From: Cellulomonas gelida
GTDB lineage: Bacteria > Actinomycetota > Actinomycetes > Actinomycetales > Cellulomonadaceae
Direction: 5' to 3'
DNA: 64,000 bases
NCBI RefSeq assembly: GCF_006538725.1
Contig: NZ_BJLQ01000021.1
Location: forward strand, 1-64,000
In this document: positions 42,270 through 50,837 of the stretch, one piece after another
Layout of the letters: each line of letters begins with the position of its first letter
Position numbering within the stretch: position 1 is the first letter of the stretch
Notes under the pieces: generated by a model
Seen by the model: only the letters and a program-made list of their open reading frames with translations
Database searches by the model: none
Told to the model about the DNA's origin: nothing
Translations under genes and position numbers: made by a program

Positions 42270-43241
42270 GTGGCGCGGACCAGCGAGGGCAGCCGCACAC
42301 CGCGCACCCGGCAGGGCTCGCCGCCGAGCCTGCTCCTGACCCTGCTCGGCGACTACTGGTGGGGACAGACCGACCCGCTGCCCTCGGCCGCTCTCGTCGA
42401 CCTCCTCGCGGACTTCGGCGTGAGCGACGTCGCCGCGCGCGCCGCCCTGAGCCGCATGGTCAAGCACGGCCTGCTCGTCTCGACCCGCAGCGGCCGGAAC
42501 ACGTTCTACGCGATGACCCCCCGCGCGCAGTCCGTCATGCGCCGCGGCGCCGAGCGCATCGTCGCGTTCGGCGCGGGGAACCAGGCCGCGTGGGACGGGC
42601 GCTGGAGCCTCGTGGCCTTCTCGGTCCCGGAGACCAACCGCTCGGCGCGCGAGCAGCTGCGCACACGGCTGCGCTGGCTCGGGTTCGCGCCGCTCTACGA
42701 CGCGCTGTGGATCTCACCGCACCCGCGCCACGACCAGGCGCTCGCCGAGCTCGGGGACCTCGGGGTCACGCGCGCCACGGCGTTCGTCGCGACCTCCCCG
42801 GACCTGCCCGACGCGACCGTCGAGCCCCAGAGCGCGTGGGACCTCGGCGGTCTCGCCGAGCTGTACCGCACGTTCGTCACGACGTGGGAGCCCACGCACG
42901 CCGCGCTCGGCAAGGGCGCGATCTCCCCGGTCGACGCGCTCGTCAAGCGCACCGCGCTCATGGACGGCTGGCGCGCGTTCCCGGGCATCGACCCGGACCT
43001 GCCGCGTCCGCTCCTGCCGGCCGACTGGCCGCGCGACCAGGCCCGCGACCTGCTCCTGGACACGTACGAGCAGCTCGGCGCGCCCGCGTCCGTACGCGTG
43101 CGGCAGGTGATCGGCGCGTACGCGCCCGAGCTGACCGACCGTGTCGTCCAGTTCTCCGTGCTGTCCGACCCGCCCGGACCGCGACCCGCGCCGCCGGCCC
43201 CGAGCGGCCTCGCACGGACCGCGGCCCCGGCGGGCCGCTGA
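42270..43241 (+). CDS. PaaX-family transcriptional regulator 1
   Basis: 323 residues. N-terminal winged HTH (LLLTLLGDYWWGQTD, then ARAALSRMVKHGLLVSTRSG), PaaX central domain (WDGRWSLVAFSVPETNRSAR, LRWLGFAPLYDALWISP) and the C-terminal domain. The family represses phenylacetate and other aromatic-acid CoA pathways and is released by aryl-CoA. GTG start with GAGAGGGGAG upstream. Divergent from the FAH operon, with a TGACA-N26-TGTCA repeat between them. Confidence 0.88.
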   Translation: MARTSEGSRTPRTRQGSPPSLLLTLLGDYWWGQTDPLPSAALVDLLADFGVSDVAARAALSRMVKHGLLVSTRSGRNTFYAMTPRAQSVMRRGAERIVAFGAGNQAAWDGRWSLVAFSVPETNRSAREQLRTRLRWLGFAPLYDALWISPHPRHDQALAELGDLGVTRATAFVATSPDLPDATVEPQSAWDLGGLAELYRTFVTTWEPTHAALGKGAISPVDALVKRTALMDGWRAFPGIDPDLPRPLLPADWPRDQARDLLLDTYEQLGAPASVRVRQVIGAYAPELTDRVVQFSVLSDPPGPRPAPPAPSGLARTAAPAGR

Positions 43242-43269
43242 GCCCGTCAGGCGGTGAGGTACCGAGCCG

Positions 43270-44187
43270 TCAGGCCGGGGCGTCGAGCGGCGGCAGCGTG
43301 ATCCCGCTCGGCTGCTGGAGCGAGGAGAACGTGTCCTGCCACGCCTCGGCGATCGCGTCGGCGTCCCACCCGCCCTCGCGGAACGTCACGCCCAGCTCCT
43401 GCGGGACGGAGTAGAGCGAGAGCTTGTCGCCGCCGATCCCGATCGCCTGCCCGGTCACGCCCGCGGACGCGTCGGACGCGAGCCACACGACGAGCGGCGC
43501 GACGTCCTGCGGCCCGCCGAGCGCGTGCTCCTGGCGCACCACGCGCGGCAGCGGCTCGCCGCGGTCGTACGCCGCCGCGACCTCGGCGTACACCGGGATG
43601 GTCGCGGTCATCGCGGTGATCGCGGTCGGCACGACGGCGTTGACGGTGATGCCTGCGCGCGCGAGCTCGAGCGACCAGGTGCGGGCCATCGCGACGATCC
43701 CGGCCTTCGCCGCGGCGTAGCTCGTCTGGCCGAAGTTCCCGTGCTGCCCCGCGGGCGAGCCGACGAGCACGATCCGGCCGCCCTCACCCCGTTCGCGCAT
43801 GTGGACCGCGGCGGCCCGCGCCGTGGTGAAGGTGCCGCGCAGGTGCGTCTGCACGACGAGGTCGAAGTCCTCGTCGGACGTCTTCCACAGCACGCGGTCG
43901 CGCAGCACGCCCGCGTTGGTGACCAGGACGTCGAGGCGCCCGAACGCCTCGACGGCCGTGGCGACGAGCTGGTCGGCGGTCTCGGTGGGGCCCACGGGCG
44001 CGACGACCGCGACGGCCATCCCACCGTCGGCGACGATCGCGTCGACGGTCTCCTGCGCGGAGTCGGGGTTCACGTCGTTGACGACGACCCCAGCCCCGGC
44101 CGCGGCCAGCGCGCGGGCGTACGCGCGGCCCAGGCCCTGGCCGCTCCCGGTGACGACCGCGGACTTCTCGGTCAGGTCGATGCTCAT
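43270..44187 (-). CDS. Short-chain dehydrogenase, 3-hydroxyacyl-CoA dehydrogenase-like
   Basis: 305 residues. VVTGSGQGLGRAYARALAAA (TGxxxGxG), NAGVLRD, catalytic SPAGQHGNFGQTSYAAAKAG (Ser, Tyr, Lys) and a C-terminal extension past the usual 250 residues. Such proteins act as peroxisomal MFE-2-like (3R)-hydroxyacyl-CoA dehydrogenases beside MaoC hydratases. The ATG overlaps the MaoC stop, and it is the last gene of the ligase/thiolase/MaoC/SDR operon. Confidence 0.88.
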   Translation of the reverse strand: MSIDLTEKSAVVTGSGQGLGRAYARALAAAGAGVVVNDVNPDSAQETVDAIVADGGMAVAVVAPVGPTETADQLVATAVEAFGRLDVLVTNAGVLRDRVLWKTSDEDFDLVVQTHLRGTFTTARAAAVHMRERGEGGRIVLVGSPAGQHGNFGQTSYAAAKAGIVAMARTWSLELARAGITVNAVVPTAITAMTATIPVYAEVAAAYDRGEPLPRVVRQEHALGGPQDVAPLVVWLASDASAGVTGQAIGIGGDKLSLYSVPQELGVTFREGGWDADAIAEAWQDTFSSLQQPSGITLPPLDAPA

Positions 44188-44708
44188 GCGTAGTACCTCA
44201 CGATCATGACGGCGACCGCGGCAGGCTTGGCCAGCCCCTCGGCCTCGAACGTGTTCTCGAAGACCGCCTGGTACCCGCCGGCCACCTCGGTCACGTCCGA
44301 CAGCGTCGAGGTCACGCGGATGCGCGACCCGACCCGCACGGGCGCCGGGAAGCGCAGCCGGTCGAGCCCGTAGTTGACCCCTGTGCCCACCCCGGTCACC
44401 TCGATCACCTCGGCCATGAGCGGCACGACGAGGGCCAGCGTGAAGTAGCCGTGCACGATCGTCCCGCCGAACGGCGTGCCCGCCGCGTACGCGGGGTCGA
44501 CGTGGATCGGGTTGTGGTCACCCGTGAGGTCCGCGAACCGGTCGACCTGCTCCTGGGTGACAGTGCGCCAGGACGACGGTCCGAACGTCGTCCCGACGAG
44601 CGACGGCAGGTCGCTCATGGCGACGGTGGTCAGGACCGGCGTCGCCTCGTCGGGCGGCGCCTCGTCGGTCGGGGTCGCCGTGGGTGCGGCGGCGTTGTCG
44701 GAGGACAT
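44184..44708 (-). CDS. MaoC-like enoyl-CoA hydratase
   Basis: 174 residues of hot-dog fold: WRTVTQEQVDRFADLTGDHN (Asp and His of the hydratase motif, DHNPIHVD), GTPFGGTIVHGYFTLALVVP. It hydrates a 2-enoyl-CoA. An acidic, Pro/Ala-rich N-terminus of about 30 residues looks disordered. The following SDR would oxidise its product and the thiolase would cleave it. No acyl-CoA dehydrogenase is present in the window. Confidence 0.87.
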   Translation of the reverse strand: MSSDNAAAPTATPTDEAPPDEATPVLTTVAMSDLPSLVGTTFGPSSWRTVTQEQVDRFADLTGDHNPIHVDPAYAAGTPFGGTIVHGYFTLALVVPLMAEVIEVTGVGTGVNYGLDRLRFPAPVRVGSRIRVTSTLSDVTEVAGGYQAVFENTFEAEGLAKPAAVAVMIVRYYA

Positions 44709-44785
44709 GAGGTGTGCTCGCTCTCGTCGTCGGGCCGGGACAGGAACAGGGCCGTGCAGGACAGGTCAGAACAGGGGGAAGGCGG

Positions 44786-45976
44786 TCAGCCGTCCACGCG
44801 GACGACGACGGCCCCGGCTGAGTCACCCGCGGCGCAGCCGGTGAACAGGCCGGTCCCGCCCCCGCGCGCATGCAGCGCGTGCACGAGCTCGGTGACGGCG
44901 CGGGCGCCGGTGGGACCCTGCGGGTGGCCGTAGACCAGCGACGACCCGTACGGGTTCATCCGCTCGAGCGGGTAGCCGGTCTGCTCGGCGAACCACAGGT
45001 CGTTCACCGCGAACGGGTTGTGCGTGGTCACCACGTCCAGGTCGGCGACCTCGACGCCCGCCTCGGCGAGCGCGCGCAGCGCGGCCGGGACGGGCGCCCG
45101 CGGCATGTACGCGGGCTCGGCGCGCGCGAAGCCGGTCGCCAGGATCTGCGCGGTGACCCCGTCCCGCCCCAGCTCGCGCGCCCGGGCACCGTGCGCGACG
45201 ACCACGCCGGCACACCCGTCTGCCGGGTGCGTCTGCGCGCCGAACGTCACCACGCCGTCGGGCGCCACGGGACGCAGCCGGGCCAGGCCCTCGGCCGTCG
45301 TCGGGAAGACGCCGTGGTCCGCCTCGAGCCAGTCGTCCTCGCGGCGGCCCGGGATGCGCACAGGCACCATGTAGGCGCGCTGGATCGCGCGGTCGTCGGC
45401 CAGCGTGCTGCGGTACTGCTCGTAGCGCAGCAGCGCGACCTCGTCGACCTGCTCACGCGTGTAGCCCGCGGCCCGCGCGGTGTTCTCGGCCGTGTCGTTC
45501 ATGCTCTGGCCGGTCGTCGGGTCGAGCTTCATCGGATCGAGCACCCAGTGCTCGCTCACGGGTGCGCCGCCGGGGCCCCGGGCGCTGCTCCACAGCATGA
45601 GCGGGCCGTTGCTGGTGCGGTCGGTGATGACGCCGATCGTCGTCGCGTGCGCGCCGAGCTGCACCTGCGTCGCGAGGTGCTCGATCACCGCGGCCGAGGT
45701 CGCGCACGCGCGGGAGATCCACGGCCCGCCGTGCTCACCGGCACCCAGGCGGCGCGAGAGGCCGGTGACGCCGTAGAAGCCGTGCTGCTGCGGGACCGTG
45801 CACCCCAGCGTCCACTCGGTGATCTCCTCGGGCGGCAGCCCGCGGTCCGCGAGCGCCCGCCCGGTGACGTCGACCGCGACGTCCAGGCTGTTGAGCTCGG
45901 CGAGCGGCCCCTGCCACTTGGCGAACGGCGAGGTCCAGCTCATCCCGAACGGGATGTAGGCATCGGTGAACTTCAT
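44786..45976 (-). CDS. Thiolase-superfamily protein (acetyl-CoA acetyltransferase / SCP-x-like)
   Basis: 396 residues. Nucleophile Cys in SRACATSAAVIEH (about 91), VTTHNPFAVND with the His, and GLFTGCAAGDSAGA with the second catalytic Cys. It cleaves 3-oxoacyl-CoA by CoA to acetyl-CoA or propionyl-CoA. Its ATG overlaps the ligase stop, so translation is coupled. The unusual spacing between motifs fits the aromatic/steroid-side-chain thiolases more than classical FadA. Confidence 0.87.
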   Translation of the reverse strand: MKFTDAYIPFGMSWTSPFAKWQGPLAELNSLDVAVDVTGRALADRGLPPEEITEWTLGCTVPQQHGFYGVTGLSRRLGAGEHGGPWISRACATSAAVIEHLATQVQLGAHATTIGVITDRTSNGPLMLWSSARGPGGAPVSEHWVLDPMKLDPTTGQSMNDTAENTARAAGYTREQVDEVALLRYEQYRSTLADDRAIQRAYMVPVRIPGRREDDWLEADHGVFPTTAEGLARLRPVAPDGVVTFGAQTHPADGCAGVVVAHGARARELGRDGVTAQILATGFARAEPAYMPRAPVPAALRALAEAGVEVADLDVVTTHNPFAVNDLWFAEQTGYPLERMNPYGSSLVYGHPQGPTGARAVTELVHALHARGGGTGLFTGCAAGDSAGAVVVRVDG

Positions 45977-47679
45977 CGGGTCCTCTCGGCAGGGTCGGGC
46001 GCGCCGCTCGCGTCGGCGGCGGGGGCCTCGAGCTCGGTGATGCGGCGGCGCAGCCGGTGCATGTCGACCTTGCCGCTGGGGCTGCGCTGGAGCTCGTCGA
46101 CGACGTGGACGCGACGCGGCTTCTTGTACCCGGCCAGGTGCCGGCCGACCTCGTCCTGCACCTGCTCGGGCGTGACCCCGGCGCCAGGCGCGGTGACGAC
46201 GACGGCCGTGACGACCTCGCCCCAGCGCGGGTCCGGCAGGCCCAGGACCACGGCGTCGACGACTCCCGGCAGCGCGAGCAGCACCTTCTCGACCTCGCCG
46301 GGGAAGACCTTCTCGCCGCCGGTGTTCACGACGCCGGACCCGCGACCGAGCAGCTCGACGTAGCCGTCACCGAGCACGCGCACCCAGTCGCCCGGCATGA
46401 CGTACCGCACGCCGTCGATCACGGGGTACGTCTCGGCGGTGCGCGACGGGTCGTCGTGGTAGCCCAGCGGCATCGCGCCGCGGTAGGCGAGCATGCCCGT
46501 CTCGCCGACCTCCTCGACCGGGGTGAGCTGTGGCGACAGGACCACGGCGCCGGGCGCGAGGCGCGGTCGGCACGGCAGGTCGTCGGGCCCGCGCACCACG
46601 CCGTACGCGAACGGACCGCCCTCGCTCGCCCCGACGATGTCGATGAGCGTCGCGCGGGGCGCGTGCGCGAGGAGCCGTCGCTTGAGGTCGTCGGACCACA
46701 CCATGCCCGAGCTCAGCACCGTGCCCAGCCCGGAGATGTCCGCACCGGCCCCCTCGGGCGAGTCCAGGACGTCCACGAGCGGTCCGACGATCGCGTTGCC
46801 TGCCACGACGAGGCGCGTGACCCCGTGCTCGGCGATGGCCCGCACGGCCGCGCGCGGGTCGAAGCGCGCGGCGGGCAGGAACACGACGGTGCCGCCCAGC
46901 ACGATCGCGTTCATGACGTTGAACAGCGCGGTCGCGTGCATCATCGGCGGCAGCGGCAGGCAGACCGTGCGCGGCAGGTCGTCGCGTGCGGCGATGCGGG
47001 TGACCTCGTCGAGGGAGGTCGGCAGGTCGACGGGCAGCGAGCCGTAGATCGAGAACTGCTGGCTGTCGAACAGGTTGCCGTGCGTCCACTCGACCGCCTT
47101 GGGCCGGCCCGTGGTGCCGCCGGTGAACATGAAGATCTTGTGCTCCGGGCCCTGCTCTTGCGGGGGGAGGGGGTCGGCCTCGAGCGCGGAGTCGAACGGG
47201 GCCGCGCCGGGGATCTCGACCGCCTCGTCGGGCGCGTCCCGCGGCGGGCCGTCGGGCACGACGAGGACGAGCGCGGGCAGTGCGACCCGCTGCGCGGCGT
47301 CGCGCACGGCCGGGGCGAGGCTGCTCGGGTGCACGAGCGCCGACGGCCGCGACATCTCCAGCAGCTCGGCGAGCTCGGTGCCCTGGTAGCGGAAGTTGAT
47401 GTTGACCGGGATCGCGCCGATCTTGTACGCCGCGTACAGCGTGATCAGGTACTCGACCCGGTTGTACATGAAGATCGCGACGGTCGACTCCGCGCCGAGG
47501 CCGCGCGCGACGAACGTCGAGGCCAGTCGTGCGGCGCGCTCCTCGAACTCGGCGTACGTGAGCGTCGTGCCCTGCGCCCGCACGGCGACGCGGTCCGGCA
47601 CGGCACGCGCCACGGCGTCCCAGATCGTTGCGTAGTTGGCGCGATCGAGGTCACCGGACGACGACGGGACGTCTGCCAC
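45973..47679 (-). CDS. AMP-forming acyl-CoA synthetase
   Basis: 568 residues, ANL superfamily: P-loop FTGGTTGRPKAVEW, IVGASEGGPFAYG, GDWVRVLGDGY, and the hinge/catalytic GRGSGVVNTGGEKVFP and SPSGKVDMHRL with the terminal Lys. It adenylates a carboxylate and transfers it to CoA. GTG start with GAGGATG before it. First gene of the beta-oxidation-like operon; its promoter has TTGACG-N17-CACGAT and a palindrome close to the -35. Confidence 0.9.
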   Translation of the reverse strand: MADVPSSSGDLDRANYATIWDAVARAVPDRVAVRAQGTTLTYAEFEERAARLASTFVARGLGAESTVAIFMYNRVEYLITLYAAYKIGAIPVNINFRYQGTELAELLEMSRPSALVHPSSLAPAVRDAAQRVALPALVLVVPDGPPRDAPDEAVEIPGAAPFDSALEADPLPPQEQGPEHKIFMFTGGTTGRPKAVEWTHGNLFDSQQFSIYGSLPVDLPTSLDEVTRIAARDDLPRTVCLPLPPMMHATALFNVMNAIVLGGTVVFLPAARFDPRAAVRAIAEHGVTRLVVAGNAIVGPLVDVLDSPEGAGADISGLGTVLSSGMVWSDDLKRRLLAHAPRATLIDIVGASEGGPFAYGVVRGPDDLPCRPRLAPGAVVLSPQLTPVEEVGETGMLAYRGAMPLGYHDDPSRTAETYPVIDGVRYVMPGDWVRVLGDGYVELLGRGSGVVNTGGEKVFPGEVEKVLLALPGVVDAVVLGLPDPRWGEVVTAVVVTAPGAGVTPEQVQDEVGRHLAGYKKPRRVHVVDELQRSPSGKVDMHRLRRRITELEAPAADASGAPDPAERTR

Positions 47680-47734
47680 TGCTCACATCCTCGTGGGCGG
47701 GCCGCGCTCGGGCGCGACGGCTGCTGACCTAGCG

Positions 47735-47763
47735 ATCGTGCCCGCCGCGACCGCGGACGTCAA
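47735..47763 (-). promoter_or_regulatory. Putative promoter of the acyl-CoA synthetase operon
   Basis: On the minus strand: TTGACG, 17 bp, CACGAT. The same -10 hexamer and spacing occur in the importer promoter (48801-48829). The palindrome at 47773-47784 lies 10 bp upstream of its -35. Confidence 0.5.
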
Positions 47764-47772
47764 CCATTCTCG

Positions 47773-47784
47773 TGACGATCGTCA
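47773..47784. promoter_or_regulatory. Palindrome TGACGATCGTCA upstream of the acyl-CoA synthetase operon
   Basis: A perfect 12-bp palindrome whose TGAC/GTCA ends resemble the PaaX half-sites nearby, though here the halves are adjacent. Outer CTCG and CGAG extend it with a one-base offset. It could bind a second regulator, or PaaX-family gene 2's product in another mode. Confidence 0.45.
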
Positions 47785-47836
47785 ACGAGATGTCGAATGA
47801 TTGCCCGGGTCTCGCGCCGCTGCTGGCGCCCCCGGG

Positions 47837-48742
47837 TCAGGGTGCGAGGCGTCGGCCGAGCTCGGCGCGGGCCGGCTCGGCGAGGGCCGTGTGGAGGCGG
47901 CCGAACGCGGCGACCGAGCGCGCGGCGGGCCAGTCGTCGGCCAGGTGCTCGGGCGGCAGGCGCGGCACCGCGCGCAGCAGGTCGAGCCAGTCGGCGACGA
48001 GCGCGGTCAGGTCGCACAGCGCGCGGTCGGCGTCGGGCGCGGCGCCCGCCCAGCGGTGCTGGAACTCCTCGTGCCGCGCACGCATCGCGTCGAGCCGCCA
48101 CGCGGTCCGGACGCTGCGCGCCGCCGAGAACCCCGGGACCTCATGGGCGCGGAACGCGAGGAGCTCGAGCTCGTCGTCGTCGCCGCGGTCCCCCGCCCCG
48201 CTGTCGTGTCGCTCTTCGTCGTGCCGCTGCTCGTCGTGCCGCCCGTCGTCGTGCACGCCGCCCAGCGCCAGCGCGACGTCGACCTCGCCGGGCGCGATCC
48301 ACAGCCCGTCACGCAGCAGCCCGAACCCCGCCCAGGCGAGCTGGGCCCGCACGCGGTGCCGCACGTCGCGGCGGCTCTCGGGGACCGAGAAGGTCACGAG
48401 CGTCCAGCCGGTGCCCCGCGGCGCGAACGGGTCGGCGTCGAACACGCGGTCGCGGGCCTCCCCGAGCACGCGCTCGCTCTCGGGCGTCAGGCGGTAGGTG
48501 ACGGTGCGCCCCACGCGCTCGGAGGCGAGCAGGCGTCGGGTCGCCATGCGGGTCAGCGCCGCGCGCGTCGCGGCCTCGCCGACGCCCAGCTCGCCGAGGA
48601 CGGCGATGAGCACCGAGGCGGGCAGCGGGCCCGCGCCGCCGGCCACCATGAGCTCGCCCATGAACGCCAGCAGCAGCTGCTCCGGCCGCCGCCGGACCGT
48701 GGCACCGCCCGGTCCGAGCGCGCCCTGGGACGGCGTCGACAT
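47837..48742 (-). CDS. PaaX-family transcriptional regulator 2 with His/Asp-rich insertion
   Basis: 301 residues. Winged-HTH N-terminus (LLLAFMGELMVAGGAGPLPA, ATRAALTRMATRRLLASERV), PaaX central domain (GWTLVTFSVPESRRDVRHRV, GFGLLRDGLWIAPG) and C-terminal part. After about residue 165 an insertion of about 30 residues reads GVHDDGRHDEQRHDEERHDSG, then GDDDELE, not expected in the family. It could bind metal or simply be a loop expansion. Divergent from the importer genes, upstream of the acyl-CoA synthetase operon. Confidence 0.85.
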   Translation of the reverse strand: MSTPSQGALGPGGATVRRRPEQLLLAFMGELMVAGGAGPLPASVLIAVLGELGVGEAATRAALTRMATRRLLASERVGRTVTYRLTPESERVLGEARDRVFDADPFAPRGTGWTLVTFSVPESRRDVRHRVRAQLAWAGFGLLRDGLWIAPGEVDVALALGGVHDDGRHDEQRHDEERHDSGAGDRGDDDELELLAFRAHEVPGFSAARSVRTAWRLDAMRARHEEFQHRWAGAAPDADRALCDLTALVADWLDLLRAVPRLPPEHLADDWPAARSVAAFGRLHTALAEPARAELGRRLAP

Positions 48743-48800
48743 GCGCGCGATTCTCGCACGGCGTCAGGTCACATGTCGGCATCGGGGGCGCGAACGCTCA

Positions 48801-48829
48801 TTGACATGCGTGACATTCGACTGCACGAT
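48801..48829 (+). promoter_or_regulatory. Putative promoter of the ABC importer operon
   Basis: TTGACA, 17 bp, CACGAT. The left operator arm (TGACA at 48811) lies inside the spacer. Confidence 0.6.
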
Positions 48830-48845
48830 TGCTGGACGAGTGTCA
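48811..48845. promoter_or_regulatory. PaaX-type operator candidate 2
   Basis: TGACA (48811-48815), 25 bp, TGTCA (48841-48845), overlapping the -35/-10 region of the importer promoter. Half-sites GCGTGACAT and GCATGACAC match those at 42190-42225. An extra TGACAT (48802-48807) lies in direct repeat ahead of it. Confidence 0.62.
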
Positions 48846-48930
48846 TGCATGGTCCGAGCGCTGGTCGGTCCCGACGGCGTGCGGAGCTGCCCGCCAGTCA
48901 CCCGCGATTCAACGGAGAATTGAGGACCCC

Positions 48931-49935
48931 ATGAACCGACGTCCCGCTCTCGTGGCGGCGCTCGTCGCGACGCTGTCCCTCGGGCTCGCCGCGTGCTCGT
49001 CGTCCGACACGCCCTCCCCGTCGAACACCTCGGCCGCCCCCGGGGCGACGGCGACCGACGACGGCGACGCGACCCCGACACCCGTCACGATCGGCGCGCT
49101 GACCATCAGCGAGACCGCCCCGCTGTGGGCGGCAGTCAAGGCCGGCATCTTCACCGAGCACGGGCTCGACGTGACCGTCCAGCCGATCCAGGGCGGCGCG
49201 CAGGCGATGCCGGCGCTGCTCAACGGCGACATCGACTTCTCGATCGGCCAGCCGTTCGGCGCGATGCGGGCCAGCCTGCAGGGGCTGGACGTCAAGATCA
49301 TCGCCAACTACGCGCAGAGCCTCACCGAGGGCGACGACATCAACTCGGTGGTCGTCGGTGCCGGCAGCGCCATCACCAAGCCCGCCGACCTCGCGGGCAA
49401 GAAGGTCTCGGTCAACTCGATCGGCGCGGCCGGTGACCTCACGATCCGGGCGGCGGTCGAGGCCGACGGCGGCGACCCGGACTCGATCCAGTTCGTCGAG
49501 GTCGCATTCCCCGACGCCCAGGCCCAGCTCGACGCGGGCAACATCGACGCCGCATGGGTGCCCGAGCCGTTCGTCTCGATCATCGTCGGCGCGGGCGGCG
49601 CGCGGGTCGTCGACCCGTACCAGGCGGTCCTGCCGGGCCTGCCCACGCTCGTCGTGCAGACCACGGGCAAGACCGTGTCCGACGACCCGGAGCTCGTCGA
49701 CGCCGTCCGCGACGCCATGACCGAGGCGTTCGCGTGGGCCAAGGACAACGACGCCGCCGTGCGTCAGTCGCTGGTCGACGAGATGAAGCTGCCCGAGCCG
49801 GCCGCGGCGAACCTCCGCTTCCCGACCTTCTCGACCGAGCTCGACGTCAGCGTCCTGCAGGGCCTGTCCGACCTCGCGGTCAAGTACACGTACTTCGAGA
49901 AGGCCCCGGACCTCGACACCCTCATCGTCGAGTGA
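48931..49935 (+). CDS. ABC transporter substrate-binding lipoprotein (NMT1/SsuA-like)
   Basis: 334 residues. Lipobox LGLAACSSS (Cys about 23), a Thr/Ser/Pro-rich stalk, then the periplasmic-binding fold of the nitrate/sulfonate/taurine/thiamine-precursor class: WAAVKAGIFTEHGLDVTVQP, GDIDFSIGQPFG, DAAWVPEPF. GAGG before the ATG. Heads the importer operon; location suggests an aromatic acid or sulfonate substrate. Confidence 0.88.
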   Translation: MNRRPALVAALVATLSLGLAACSSSDTPSPSNTSAAPGATATDDGDATPTPVTIGALTISETAPLWAAVKAGIFTEHGLDVTVQPIQGGAQAMPALLNGDIDFSIGQPFGAMRASLQGLDVKIIANYAQSLTEGDDINSVVVGAGSAITKPADLAGKKVSVNSIGAAGDLTIRAAVEADGGDPDSIQFVEVAFPDAQAQLDAGNIDAAWVPEPFVSIIVGAGGARVVDPYQAVLPGLPTLVVQTTGKTVSDDPELVDAVRDAMTEAFAWAKDNDAAVRQSLVDEMKLPEPAAANLRFPTFSTELDVSVLQGLSDLAVKYTYFEKAPDLDTLIVE

Positions 49936-50837
49936 AGCAGGCGGCCGACACGGTGACCGGCCCGGACCTCGGGGGCGCCGCCTCCCCGGCCCGGGCCGGA
50001 CACGGGGCCGGCCCCGACGAGCGCGCCGTGACCGGCGCGGGGGGTCGCCGCTCGGCGGCGCCCCGCTCCGGCCGCGCCGCGCTGCTCGGGTTCCTCGGGA
50101 TCGTCGGCTTCGCCGCCACCTGGGAGCTCGTGGCACGCGCCGAGCTGGTCAACCCCGCGTACCTGCCGCGGTTCTCCACGACCGCCGCGCGCCTGGTCAC
50201 CGAGCTCGGCGAGCCGACGTTCTGGTCGGCGCTCGGCGACACGGTGGTCACCTGGGCGATCGGGCTCGCGATCGCGGTCGTCGCGGCGGTGGTCGCGGGG
50301 ACCGTGATCGGCCTGGTGCCGTTCCTGCGCCGCGCGACGCACAGCACGGTCGAGTTCCTGCGGCCCATCCCGTCGGTCGCGATCATCCCGCTCGCGGTCC
50401 TCGTGGCCGGCCTGTCCCGCGAGGCCGCGCTCGTGATCGTCGTCTACGCGCCGTTCTGGCAGGTGTTCATCCAGGTGCTGTACGGCGTGGGGGACGTCGA
50501 CACCGTCGCCGACGACACCGCGCGCAGCTTCGGGCTCGGGCGCCTCGCGCGGCTGCGCCACGTCGTCTTCCCCACCGCGCTGCCGTACGTCATCACGGGC
50601 TTCCGGCTCGCGGCGTCGATCGCGCTGGTCCTGACCATCACGGCCGAGCTCGTGATCGGCAACCCGGGGATCGGCCGGCAGATCGACGTGTACCGCTCCG
50701 CCCCCGACGCGCCGGGCCTCTACGCGCTCGTCCTGGTCACCGGGCTGCTCGGGCTCCTGGTGAACCTCGCCACGCGCCTCGTCGAGCGCCGCGTGCTGCA
50801 CTGGCACCCGTCGGTCCGCAAGGAAGGCGCCCGCTGA
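49932..50837 (+). CDS. ABC transporter permease 1
   Basis: 301 residues, BPD-transport-type permease (SsuC/TauC family), about six helices. The EAA loop is about 190-215 (DDTARSFGLGRLARLRHVVFP). The first ~45 residues are a disordered cytoplasmic extension. The GTG overlaps the binding-protein stop (GTGA). Confidence 0.88.
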   Translation: MKQAADTVTGPDLGGAASPARAGHGAGPDERAVTGAGGRRSAAPRSGRAALLGFLGIVGFAATWELVARAELVNPAYLPRFSTTAARLVTELGEPTFWSALGDTVVTWAIGLAIAVVAAVVAGTVIGLVPFLRRATHSTVEFLRPIPSVAIIPLAVLVAGLSREAALVIVVYAPFWQVFIQVLYGVGDVDTVADDTARSFGLGRLARLRHVVFPTALPYVITGFRLAASIALVLTITAELVIGNPGIGRQIDVYRSAPDAPGLYALVLVTGLLGLLVNLATRLVERRVLHWHPSVRKEGAR

